In this document: piece after piece, positions 22,990 through 35,000 of the stretch
Numbering within the stretch: the stretch's first letter is position 1
Layout of the letters: each line of letters opens with the position of its first letter
NCBI RefSeq assembly: GCF_008831285.2
Contig: NC_045141.1
Span: 11,890,106-11,954,105 of the forward strand
Direction: 5' to 3'
Length of the DNA: 64,000 nucleotides
From: Nymphaea colorata
Taxonomy: Eukaryota; Streptophyta; Magnoliopsida; Nymphaeales; Nymphaeaceae
The notes under the pieces: model-generated
Databases searched by the model: none
The model's input: only the letters and a program-made list of their open reading frames with translations
What the model was told of the DNA's origin: nothing
Position numbers and translations under genes: made by a program

Positions 22990-24719
22990 AAGGAGACATT
23001 AGGTTATCTAAAACAGCTTGAAAGTTGAAAGCCAACAATTAGGAAAGGTGAAGACAAGAAATAGCGCTGCGCCAAACCAGAATAAGGTTGGTGACTAGCA
23101 TTTGCATGAAGCAGAAGAACCAGAAAAGCATGAAAATGTGAGAAGCCGATTTAAAGAAAATGACAGATAGAAGCGCAAGCATCATCATTTAAAAATATTT
23201 GTTTAAATGACTTCATTAACTTAAACAGGAACCCATGTTTGAATGCTTCCGAAATTTTATGAAGGATAGGGAACTTCTTGGCTAGAATAAGGTCACATAG
23301 AGATATGCCTAATACCATGCTATTTGAATTCTTGGACTCCAGGCATTTTTAAAACGTGGTCTTTGCATCATGATCTGCAAACTCAGCAAGTCGCCCATGA
23401 CACACCTGAGAAGCCTAAGATCAGGACTCTTGTAAGTAAAAAAACTAGGATAACCTGGTCAGTGATCAAACTCAGACACGACAGCCAAGACTGCTCAAGT
23501 TCAGCTACACTTTGTATCTCAGTCTTCTAAAATTATTATATAACACTTCTACATTTATTATGTAACACATACCAATGTATATTGATGTTATATTTAAACA
23601 TAGGTTCACTTTTATGATGTAATATATCATAAATAACAAGTTATGTTTTTTTTTAAGTGTTTGAATCACAAATCACCTACGTCAACATGTGACTGACCAA
23701 GCTATTGAGCTGGTTATGGGTGGCCTAGTACCAATTACCAAAACTCCAAATGCAACGTTTGCTTACATATGATCCATATTTATCAGATATTATTCAAGAA
23801 ACGAAATCTAGTAAGAGCAGAAAATTACAAAATAAGTGGCTTAGAAATGGCTTAACAAAAGCACAATACAAATAAATTATTGATGAACAGATGGATGAGA
23901 AACGAGAATATTCACAACACAGAATATTTATTCTTGCTATCTTAATAGCAAAAAACGCAGCTAGGCTCTTGCCTGGACACCTACCTTTTTTACTAGGCTG
24001 GGCACCTAAGCTCCCAAGTCAAAAATAAAGACATCTTAATTTTTTTTTTCTCCTACTTGTACCTCTTCCTCTTCTGCTTTTTCCCTTTCTCTTCTGTTTT
24101 TCTTTCCTTTTCCCGCTTCTTCATCATATTTTTCCTTTTATTTATTATACTTGCCAGCCCCATGTATTTTTCAAAGTCCATCACCTATGCCCACCAAACA
24201 CTTTTGACTATTAAGCTTGCAATAAGTTTCACCCTATCTCACACAGATATGAGTGTGGTTGTGAGTGCAACATTTTTCAGAAAAAGGTGCTGTACGGTGG
24301 CCACCTGCTACCGAATTCATATGGGTACTTCAGTAAGGTCCCCGTACCCATGTTGCATACCCAACACAGCAAAGCGGGCATCTGGACACAGTTGGGTACA
24401 TTTTGGATAGAATTCGATCCAAACTACTTACTTTTACTTTAATCAACTTGTTTCTAACTCAGTTTTTGTTTGTTTTTGAGAGTTATTGGTCATTAACATG
24501 TACTATTTATTTATATTACTTGTTTATTTAAATGATGTTTTCATTTTGAAATTATTGCAGTATTTTATACATAAGCATATACATCCTGCCACACCCTTGC
24601 AACCACATTTTAAAAATTATTGTGTGTGTAACCTCATCTCCGTACCTGTACCTGACCCCAAACCCACACCCATGTGACTTAGGGGGCTACATATTTGCGT
24701 GTGTATTCTGAAAATGTCT
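22990..24719. other. Intergenic/possible 5' region of the MUSTANG-like gene
   Basis: No upstream exon was recognised. A CCTAGG-type repeat fragment lies at 23945-24010. The segment at about 24230-24690 ends in CCCATGTGACTTAGG, resembling the inverted-repeat family at 29361-29795. A run of T/C-rich sequence at 24040-24180 is low complexity. Confidence 0.5.
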
Positions 24720-25050
24720 TCCAAACACAGCAACATATAAACCACAGGGTTATACTTAACCTCACAAGCATTCATAGCCACACAATAATTAAGCACAAAA
24801 GGTAGTAGGCAAAAAAAATCCAGATATAATTGAATATGCTTAGAAGAAATACAGAATCTATACGGGGGAGGTGTGCCCTATATATATACAAGAGGGAAGA
24901 GCTGAGCTATTGGTAGGATAGCTCTCAATAGCCAGATTATTAGCTGTTGGAGCTAGCACAATGGCTAGCCCAGTCAAGGCTCAATGTCAATTGTCAACCA
25001 TACGTAGAAACAGAAAAATGAAAAAAAAAAAACAAGTTGCATGAATCTTA
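24720..25050 (-). repeat. Diverged 3' LTR of the composite copia element
   Basis: Shares several blocks with 29075-29330, including AACAGCAA/AACACAGCAA, a gcttaNaag step and the AAGAGGGAAG block. The divergence and indels imply an old insertion. Confidence 0.5.
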
Positions 25051-25075
25051 GAATATATATGCACCCACAAGATTT

Positions 25076-25110
<35 letters not shown>

Positions 25111-25149
25111 CATTTTTCCTCAAACTTTTGATGCTATGATTCAAAGTTT

Positions 25150-25510
25150 GTCAAGGAGAAAATTGGATCCATGTGAATAGAATGCGTTGGTGAAGAAATC
25201 TGCCACGTTATTCTAGTGATACACAAGATCAATAATTTTCTTCAAGTGCACTTCTCTAACATGGTGACAGTCCATCTCCATATGATTTGTTTGCCCATGA
25301 AATGTGTGACTGTGAGCAACATAAATGACATGCTTATTATAGCAATACAACTTGGTAGGCTCCTTCAAATGCATTCACATATTACCCAACAACTGTCTCA
25401 GCCAAACTATTTTCTTTGTTGTCGTAGTCATCGCTCTATACTCAGCTTTGATTGATGAAAGTGACACTTTCGTTGTTTTTCAAAATCTCAAGGATATTAA
25501 TTGTTCACCT
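25150..25510 (-). pseudogene. Copia RNase H, degenerate
   Basis: The minus strand gives SLSSIKAEYRAM, KKIVWLRQLLGN, NKHVIYVAHS, QTNHMEMDCHHVRE and NNVADFFTNAF. These are in the order of the copia RNase H domain and its C-terminal tail, interrupted by stops. Confidence 0.8.
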
Positions 25511-26699
25511 AAGAACACACAAATATTTGAGTCACCCTCAATCAGAGACAAACATAGAAATACCCTCTCTAATTGCTTCTTTTATGTATCTAACAATTCG
25601 AACAACTACACTCATGTGAGCTAACATATAAGCATATCGAAATTGATTAGCAACATGTACCGTATATAGCTTGGTGATACTTGGATACATCAATGATCCA
25701 AGAAGCTAACGATAGAGAGTAAGATATTCAGTGAAACTCCACCAATCTTCATTTTTTACTACTACATCTGGAGCGTGATAAATCTTATGATCAGTAATCC
25801 CACAAGTTTAGTTGGGGACAAAAAAATTATTCTCTGTGAGAATAAGCAATCTTTATATGGAAAATGTATGATAGCAAACCCAGGTCTAACATCTCAAATT
25901 TTTCTATAAATGGATTTAATGTTTTGCATACCTTCAAGTTAACATCACTCTTGTGATTAGCAAGTTTTCAGCATATAACAATAAAATAAATTTTGCATTT
26001 AATTTCTTTATAAAAAAAGCAAGTACGGCAAGATCTAGAATCCCAACTGTCTGATAATGAATTACTTGACTTCGACACATGCCAAGTACCATGCTTTGGA
26101 TATTTGTTTTCAGCCATAACAGCTTTGACTAAGAAATAAACTTTTCATCAGGCACATCCATAAGTAAGTAGGTAAGCACATAAATTTTTCATTTAGATTT
26201 TCATTCAGTAAAGCATTCTTAAGTTCCTCTTGGAAATATGTACCATCTTTTCATAAATATGACAACAATAGGACAGCCTACAGCAGTCATTTTAGCAATC
26301 TGTACAAAACTCTCAATATAGCCAATCCATATTCTTGGAGTACCTTTGGCAACTAATCAAGTTATCTATCTTTCAAGTGATCCATCAACTAATATATTGT
26401 ACATCTAAGGTGACCCACATGAGACAAATCCATCACGAACCTTTTTAATTCTTTCAGATCTATTATGATCACAACCATTGGTTGTACATAATGATTTAGC
26501 TCATTAGTTTAGATATATCTCTCTACAGCACTTATAGAGGTACTCCATCTGTATGTATATAGGTGATAGATTCATTAGAAGTTTTCCTTTGAGGAGTTCT
26601 GCCACAATTTGAGATGAAGAATCATTACTAAGACCACCACCATCTTTAGATAACAATTCAATAAAAGTAGTCTATAGAGATTTACAACCTTCAAAGACA

Positions 26700-27400
26700 C
26701 TTTCACTTTCTAGTAAAACTTATATCATCTTTTATATCATAACATCTAAAACCTTTTTGAGTTCTGGAGTATCCAAGAAAAACACAGGGAATAACTTTAC
26801 ACCCAAGAACCCTAGGCCTTTTGTAACAAGTCCTCTTTTCTAGGGTTTCTAACAAGTACATATGTTGGTTGAAGTTTTCGAAGACAACTGATTTATAAGA
26901 TAAACAAATGCAAGAGTCGCCTTGGCCCAAAACCTTTCTAGAATATTTTAGAAATAAGTTCCAGTAGTTTCAATTGCATGTCTGCCTTCCTTATCTGCTA
27001 ATCCATCTTGCTTTTGGGGTTTTAGAAAAAAAAATTATGAATAATTCCACTTGTCTCATGATAACCCTTGAATTCATATGCAAGATATTCCCCTCCTCAT
27101 TCGGTTCTAAATATTCTTAAGTTTCTATCAAATTGATTTTAAATAGCATGTGATAGACTTGAAGGATGCAAAAGCTTCATCTTTGAGCTTAAGGTAAATT
27201 AGGTAATATATTGAACAATATCGTGTATAATCATCCACAAATGCAACAAATTAAAGACATGCTCGTTCAAATAGAATGGATGAAAAACCACACACATCCG
27301 AATGAACTAATTCAACATTTTGAAGCAAACTCGTTCTCATATCAAAAGGCAGACTTCTCATTTTTGCAATAATACAATCATAATAAATCATTCTTTAAAG
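26700..27400 (-). pseudogene. Copia integrase, degenerate
   Basis: Recognisable pieces are VELVHSDVCGF, FVDDYTRYCS and, further along, CVFLGYSRTQKGFRCYD, the conserved end of the copia integrase. Many stops and frame changes. 25511-26699 between it and RNase H is the expected place of reverse transcriptase; it is too decayed for a firm motif call. Confidence 0.75.
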
Positions 27401-27599
27401 GAAGTTGGGCTGAAAGAGTGAAAGTAAATAAGAAAACTTAATTACATTAAGATGTGCAAGTCTTTTCAGTCAAAACATTTATGACTTTATGCAGAGTAAC
27501 ATTACAAGGAAAGTTCTTTGGAATTTTAAGAAACTCCATAGTGCATAAATAGTACATACGCCTTCCCTCAGTTTTCACCAATCATCTTTTCGAATTGTC

Positions 27600-28410
27600 A
27601 ATTCTGCACAGAATGCTTTGATGCAGCCGTTTGGGAGAGAGAACCAAAAATTATTCATTCAGTTAACCCTAACCTCTCTTAAAATAAAGATTAGGAGGGT
27701 GGTAAACAAGTTACAATTAGATGCACATAATAAAAGAAAATTATTAAAAAGCACTCACTCTGTTTCTCTAAAATTCTAATAACCATCCGACTAACATTAT
27801 TATTTGTTTCAATGCTCCTCCTCAAGCTACTATTATACTCAGCTTGTTACACACTTTAAAAAAATCATATATAGAAAATGGTTTTGTAAACATGTCTGTA
27901 ATTTGCTTCACCTGAAACATGAAATGTGGAGATATTTCCAGCTTGAACCATATCGCAGATATAATGACAACCAACTTCAATATGTTTGGTCCTTTCATGA
28001 AAGATTGAATTATTCGCTATATAGGTTGTTGTCTTATTGTTGAACATTATCTTTATTGGGAGCGAAACATTGGCTCTCAGACAAGTTAGTATAGTTTTAA
28101 TCCACACCATCTCAGTGGTTTTTTGGGCCATCTCCTTATAGTTTAATTTTGCTAAGATTGATTTTCATATCAGTCCCTGGTTTAAATACAACTGAAGCTC
28201 CTTCATCTTCATGGTTTACATCTTCAGATAAAGGCATCTCTAATAGATTATCATTTGTCTTTCCATTTTCAGATCTCATCTCCTTTACTTGGTAAGAAGG
28301 GAAGTGAGTTCTTTGATGCAATAAAAAGGATGGGGCCCTAATCCCCAGCAGGTGCATATTAGAAAAGAAGGGGAGTGAGAGAAGATGGGAGGGTAAACCT
28401 TGTAAATTTG
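27600..28410 (-). pseudogene. Second copia fragment: linker, RNase H and LTR start
   Basis: The minus strand gives a linker-like segment (VKEMRSENGKTNDNLLEMPL) and then, after an apparent deletion of reverse transcriptase, RNase H. The RNase H shows MAQKTTEMVWIKTILTCL, NKTTTYIANNSIFHERTKH and IEVGCHYICDMVQAG. A purine-rich tract (TTGAGGAGGAGC) and a TGTTAG-type LTR start follow near 27790-27830. It lies between gag and integrase of the surrounding element, so it was probably inserted there. Confidence 0.7.
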
Positions 28411-28429
28411 AATACAGGTTGAAGCACAT

Positions 28430-29060
28430 TCAAGGAATTAAAGAAATGTTCTTCCTTCAATTACCTTGGACTCATTTCAATGGCATCGCTGTTTTATTTA
28501 GGCTAAAAGGATCTAATTCATCTCATGCGATAGTTGGCAACATGCTCTCTCACAGCCATCTCCCCTTATTGAAAATTTGTGGCCTTCCGTTGAAGAAAAA
28601 ATTTATGAGATGAATCTTTTGAGCATGAGATGCTTTGTTAAGCTTCAATCTATTGCACTAGTTCTTGTTCTGATGGTGAAGAAGAACCACAAAAGAACTT
28701 CGAAATTTTCACATCCCATTCCACATGCTTCTTATTATAATCTTCAAGAGTTTTCTCCCTTTCGACTCCCTCAAGGATCTTCAGTCCACCATCTTTAATT
28801 TTGGTAACTTAGCTCCAAAATCATATCTTTAACACACCTCCAAAGTCCCTTGCCCTTGATTTTTACTTCCATACGTCCAGCCTAAACTAGGTAGTAGAGC
28901 AATTTAGCTTTGAATTCAAGGGAGAAGTAAGCCGTTCTACATCATAAATGAGATGGTAGTGAGAAAGAATCTTCCATAAGTAGTCTTCTCCATAGACAAG
29001 AAGTGACTTCACATCAGCATGCTTCAGGAGAAACCAAGCCAACCTTCATAAGTTTAATTG
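28430..29060 (-). pseudogene. Copia gag, degenerate
   Basis: The minus strand shows ERLTSPLNS, EVKIKGKGLWRCVKD, ILEGVEREKTLEDYNKKH and MAVREHVANYRMR, typical of UBN2-type copia gag, with several stops. It follows the right-hand LTR-like sequence in the expected order. Confidence 0.65.
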
Positions 29061-29074
29061 GTCTCCAAAAACAG

Positions 29075-29330
29075 CAATATGTAAGCCACAACATAAGACT
29101 TATACCCCACAAGGGTTCAAATAATACCTAACCCCAAAGGCGTATCTCACAAAGTGGATGAAGGCACTAGAAAAAGAAGTAAAATAATCTGAATATATGC
29201 TTACAAGGAGCATAGAATTTAGAAGAGGAGTTGTCCCCCGTATGCATACAAGAGGGAAGGGCTGACCTCAGTCAAGGTGAAAGTTCAGTTTTGACCTTAT
29301 AGAAAAGCAGACGAACAAAAAAAGGGGGAA
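29075..29330 (-). repeat. Diverged 5' LTR of the composite copia element
   Basis: Partner of 24720-25050. No clear primer-binding site remains on its inner side. Confidence 0.5.
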
Positions 29331-29360
29331 AAATATATAATACTAAATACATGTGTAAAT

Positions 29361-29795
29361 ACCTATGTCACATAGGTACGGGTACGGGTGCCGGTGCGGA
29401 TACCGGTACTAACCATTTTCAAAAAACTTGGGTGCGGAAGTACGGCCATATATATATATAAACAATAAGAAATACTTGAAAATATGTATCAAAATAAAGA
29501 ATATACATCAACATAAACAAATAAATAACATAGAAAATATATATCAACGGCTCTTGCAACAGTGTATTTAAGAAACCTATGAAAAACTTTAAACATATGA
29601 ACAACCAAGCAGCCCCCTAGTCAAATATGAACATCAATCGAATTTTCACATCCAAAGAATAGAATAAAAAGTAAGGTGGAAAAAATTAAATCAAAGTAAA
29701 ATTAAGCAGTTTGGATCTATAGGTACCCAAGTGTCAAAGTACCCATTTTGGGTACGGGTACGAAGACCTTACTGAAGTACCCATGTGACTTAGGT
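29361..29795. mobile_element. Small inverted-repeat element, CTATGTCACAT family
   Basis: Left terminus ACCTATGTCACATAGGTAC at 29361-29379; the right terminus, inverted, is ACCTAAGTCACATGGGTAC (29777-29795): 19 bp with two mismatches. Inside both ends are GGTACGGGTACGGG-type repeats. There is no coding capacity, and no clear target duplication was seen. It is probably a non-autonomous DNA element. Confidence 0.68.
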
Positions 29796-31102
29796 AAATA
29801 CATACATATATACATATGTATGTGTGTATGTATAATACTACAACCCAAATCTCTGTTTACAGAGCCATATGACCGAACCATAATTTTTGTACTAATGCTT
29901 CGTAACGGTGTTCGCACCAGCAGTCCAGCACCCTTACCAACAACAACCATATATGACATAGCACCCTTACTGATGCCAGTATATGACATAGGTAAACAGT
30001 AGGGGCACTTGATGAAAATGATTGTGATATAGAAACAATGAAATTCAATTGAAACAGTTACAACTAAGATTGACTGCCCCTGGAGAATATCATCAACCAA
30101 AAGCCACAGCAGCCAAATTATTGCAATAATGAACCACTTCACAGGGACAGTCTTGGAAGGCTTGCAATAATAAACTACTTATATGATGATGGTCTTACTG
30201 CAAAATTCTTCATGGGGAGACTGTCAATACTTTTTCAGACACTAATGATTAGCAAAAGCTATATGACATAAATGCATGTGACTACAGGCAAAAACAATGA
30301 AATAGGGCTGCTCATGGGCCATAACTACCATAGAACACAGAAAAAGAACAGGGAAAAAAAAATATCACCTGATAAAAAGAAGACTCAGACAATGCAAAAA
30401 TAAGCTGAAGGTTGAGACAATATCAATGATGAAGTAGTTGAAATTTACCAGCTATAAAAGTCAACCATATAATCTTGTAGAAGTATAGACACGTCGAGAC
30501 AGTCATAGCTCGGGGTATGGAATTATCAGTTCAAGAGCCATACTCATTCAAAAAACCTAAAAGGTATTTTACATTATCAAAAGTTTGTTGTATCCAACCC
30601 ACCATTTCCCATTATTTGATGTGCTCTATGTTGTCAGAAGCCTAGCATAGGGGTTAGTTTAAAAAGCCTAAAAGGAACTAAGTGCATTGAACAATTGACC
30701 AAATGAAAAAAAGGAACCAATAAAAATGCAATATTAAATGTTAAGAAAAAAAAAAAGAAAACTGAAGCATTTCTCTGTGAGAAATATATGTAATGAAAAA
30801 ACAGTTGAAATGCACAGTAACACTAACACATTAAATATTCCATTAAATGTTTGAAAGACCAAATTTTAATAAAGTTGAACAATTAAAATTTAAATGTTCT
30901 ACAGCAGTATAAAAAGAAAAAAGCGAGTTTACAACTTAACATCATTATTTTTCACTTTTCAAAGCTATAGAGCACGCAAAATCTTCTTAACTGCTTAAAT
31001 ACCAACTGCTACATCTTTATTCTAATAAAAAAAAGGGAAAAAACCTAGCCACGGCCTCCTGTTAATAATTTTAATAAGCCAGAAAAAGATAATAGTAAGA
31101 CC

Positions 31103-31138
<36 letters not shown>

Positions 31139-32039
31139 CCATAGATATCACTTTTTTACCCCCAAAAAAAAGTGATATCCATGTTAGAAAAGAGAAAAGC
31201 AAAAAAAAAAGGTGATAAAGATGAACTTTTTTGAAAATAAAAGGTTCAAAATATATTTGACAGGTCATTATTTCGCCTTTTCATGCTCTTTCATAACCTT
31301 TGTCACCATTAAAGAATTTTTTGAAAATGAATTTTTGCATGTGGTGAGTTTTTTTTAAAAAAAAGGAGCAAAGTGGGTCAAAAGGTAGGTAAAGCAGCAA
31401 TTCTGAACACGTCATTCCTTTTTAATTTTCCTGGTGTATTTGCTAGTTTCCATTTTCTAATTTTCATTTGTCACTATGAAAGTTTTTCACATCCCATATC
31501 CTTCATCGTATTGTGATTATTAAATGTTAACTCTAGTTTTCATTGTTTAAAATTCAAACTTAAATTAAATTATTGATCACCATTTTTATCATCAATAAAA
31601 CATCATTTTATCTAGTTATTTTTATGTCTTCTTATTAGTTTCTCATTTATTTTATTTTTACCTAACTTTATAATTTTTTTCATTTTTATTAAAAAATTGC
31701 TGAGATTATCTCGAGAAAAAGTAACTTGGCCAAAAAATACCCAAGAAAAATCTTGCCGTTGGAAACCTGAGAATGACATTATTACTACGACATATATTTA
31801 GAGGAGCCCATGTTCAACCCCATGAACGCCTTCGACAACATAATATGTGATAATCACATATAATGCATCTGCCAACCAATTAAAATATGAGCCACAACAC
31901 TTTTAGTACAACTGTTTATTTATACTATTTGCTGCCATCAGAAATTGTCCGCATGAACACAATACAGGATAAGAAAGAGTAAAGAATAAATGAATGAATA
32001 AATCATCCCACAAAAAAGAAGAAAGTTTAGAATGCTCAC
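29796..32039. other. Intergenic/3' side of the WRKY gene
   Basis: No exon was recognised with confidence. It contains a (GT)16 microsatellite at about 31106-31137 and a copy of the dispersed AT-rich repeat at about 31320-31775. If the donor at 32039 is real, the terminal WRKY exon should be in this stretch or farther left. Confidence 0.5.
31320..31775. repeat. Dispersed AT-rich repeat, copy 2
   Basis: Shares cttattagtttctcatttat, tacccaagaaaaatcttgcc and cctgagaatgac with 51190-51552 and 11225-11530. Very A/T-rich and non-coding. Confidence 0.65.
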
Positions 32040-35000
32040 TGAAGCAGATATGAGATTTTCATCCAGTGAAGGTTGTTGCAAAGCATTTTGGTTCTTGGAT
32101 CCCATACCAGTTTTGGAAGAGGTGGATCTTATGATCTGACCTTGATTACTTCCAGACACTTTCGTAGGACTTGAATGTGCCATTTCATTTGTACCCTGAG
32201 CAGATAATGCTCGCCGTGCTGCAGACTGCTGAACAGTACTAGATTTAGATGTCTTCAACTTTTTGTCTGTATTAGCAACTAAAGTGGTTGGTGTATCAAG
32301 GCCAGAATTTTTAGCAGCTGGCATATCATGGTTGTGCTTTCCCTCATATGTAGTTATGACAGAATTTGAGTCATTTGAAGCCCTCTCCACATGTTTACGA
32401 ACATTACACCCCATATGTGTGCATTTGTAATAGCTCCTAAAAAGTATAGCAAGGAGGAAAATTAGAGCAAATAAACATGAAATACACCAATTGGCACCAA
32501 ATGGGATGGTTGATTTGCAAAGACAACAAATTTTCTAGCTTAATCTAAAATTCTAATAATGACAAGTGCATAGATGAGAAAAATGAAGTCCCAGATATTG
32601 CAGACATTAAATTAAACACATTTATCATGATCTTCTTATTTTGTTAATACATTGTCAACATATATGTACATAATGGGGCATAGAATTGGCAAATGCCTCT
32701 GTGTGAATACAACGGACAGTGCCCTGGACTCATGTGGCTTATAGTGGCACTTTTTGAACAATAATCTGAAGCTAAAGTTTTTAACAGAAGACAAACTTAA
32801 TTGTAAAAACATTTAAAGAACCTATTTCAAGTACGAAAAACATCTGACATATCATCTTTAAACTAAAATACATTCAACAAAGTGGTAAGTATAATCTAAT
32901 GACTTCACCAAAATAAAGCAGAAATACCAACAGGAAATTTTTTGTGGGTCCATTTATACCAGATGCAGAATGTTCTGAATGTGTGTCTTAGTATATATGC
33001 ATATAATACATATGCTGCCAAGTGAACACCCCTCCTCCTTTTTAGGTTCTGGTTCCACCTCTCAGTCCGACATTGACAATTGAACATGTGGGATAACGTG
33101 GTCCATGGACCAGGTCTAAATATGAAAGAAAAAGAGATCGGAGGAACAAGGGATATATGTAGACTCTGGTCATATTTAGGTATTATAGACTTAATTGTAT
33201 CTAATTTTTATATGGGCTTACTTTCTGAGTCAATATGCAATTTTTAAAAAACCAAACCTGGATCTGAGTAGTAGCAGAGCGACTTTATGTAACACAATCA
33301 TATTTCTTATGTTTAATCCAGTCTTAGTTTGTGATTTGAATGCAAAATTGCACACCAAACTCACAAATCCTATGTCACATGGACACACGTTGAAGAGCAC
33401 CAAACTGGTGTCAACACAGTTGGACACTGGTGTGAAGTGAGACACAACAAAATTTTTTGTTTAGTAAGTTATATTTTATGAACATAGAAAATGAATAATG
33501 TGTTTTTCGCTTAAGTTAAGATATTATTGTTGATAGACACACACAACCGCACCTTCATACCTAAGGTTTTTGAAAATGCTCTGCACCGATGTCCACACCC
33601 ACACTCATGTGACATAGCGTCTAACTATTATTAGATCCTAGTTTTTACAATACAGCACAGTACTTGAATAAATCTAACTAATTGGTGATAAGATGTTGGA
33701 TCTAATCTGATCCAAATCCAACACGTCGAACTATGTCTGATCACATTTATCTAGGCAGGGTTATGATTGTAATGTTTGTAATTGTTTTATTCTAGACTCT
33801 AGATTATTGTGTTGCTTCCCTCTTAGACTCTTAGATTATTGTGTTGCTTCACTCTAGACTCTAGATTATTGTGATTGTTTCATTCTAGATTCTTGTAAAT
33901 TGTGTAAACTGATCATTATATAAATGGGCTGCGTGAGAATGTAAAGACTCACCTCCCTTTCTCATTTCTCTTTTCTTGTTCTCTCTCTTAACCTTTTCTT
34001 TGCTGAAACTGATCGTGGGTTATAGTTCGTACCCAAAATCTTAGAATTGGCATCCCTAGTGGAAACTCAAAATAGTGAGTACAGAAACCACCTCACCATA
34101 CTAAAGAAAAAGAAGATGCCCTCATCAGTAGAAGATGCCCAAGGCTGATAGATCCTTCATAATTCTCTCAACACCACTACAAAACTTAAAGTTTGAGGGC
34201 TGCCTATAAGAGAAGAATTCTGAAATATGTGAACTGAATCACATGGACGCTCATGTTGGAGCTTTACCAGACAATATGGAATCTACAAAAGTTGTTCCCA
34301 AGACTTGTAAGAGATAATTATTATCAAAACTCCTTGCTTCACCCACAGGACCACAAAAGGAAAGAAATCTCCTCACGAATTTTGAGTACCACCAAATTGC
34401 TCAACAATATGAAAACTAGATGAGCTAAGCAGATAAGATATCCATTTGTAAAAAATTAACAGTTGATCCATAGTAAATTTGCATCTGTGTGCATGACAAT
34501 CCAGCTCATATCGGCAGTGCATTGATCAACATCTGACATTTTCCAATAATATACTTGCCAGACAATCCACTGACTCAAACAACCATACAAGTAATGGACA
34601 GGTTCGCCAACTTCACCTTGTTGAATGCCACCCAATGGTTAACCAGTGATCTGCTAACTAAATTCAGACCATAAGAAAGTATTTTTATTTTAAGTTAACA
34701 AAATCCCATCTTTATTTCTCCTCTTTCTAGCTTAAATAAACTGCTCATCCATAAGGATATGTCAGAGTCTGTTATGAAATATCGACTTTGCTTTTATTAT
34801 AACCGCTAAACTAGTTAATCGTTGTAACAAAGAGATAGAGCAGCATAAAATAAAAAAAATAGTTCCAACAATGTATTAGCTCACGTGTCCTCAAGATTTT
34901 TATAACTAAAAACTTATTTTTTTACTTTTGTAGTAGGCCTTCAAACTCTTCTTTATTTCTTTCTCATGATATTATTTTTTGTCCAGGAAATATATAATAT

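Larger units (their letters stand above)
24720..29330 (-). mobile_element. Old composite of copia elements, minus strand
   Basis: The two ends, about 24720-25050 and 29075-29330, resemble each other (for example CATACAAGAGGGAAGGGCTGA against TATACAAGAGGGAAGAGCTGA) and look like diverged LTRs. Between them, in minus-strand order, are gag (28430-29060), integrase (about 26700-27400) and RNase H (about 25150-25510), all broken. A second copia fragment (27600-28410) lies between gag and integrase and carries its own RNase H and LTR-like start. A (TA)n run lies at 25078-25109. Confidence 0.68.

Noticed and set aside
28136-28429. Minus-strand frame considered as the missing WRKY terminal exon
   Set aside because: It abuts copia RNase H on one side and fits a copia integrase-RT linker; splicing over more than 3.7 kb into retroelement debris is unlikely.
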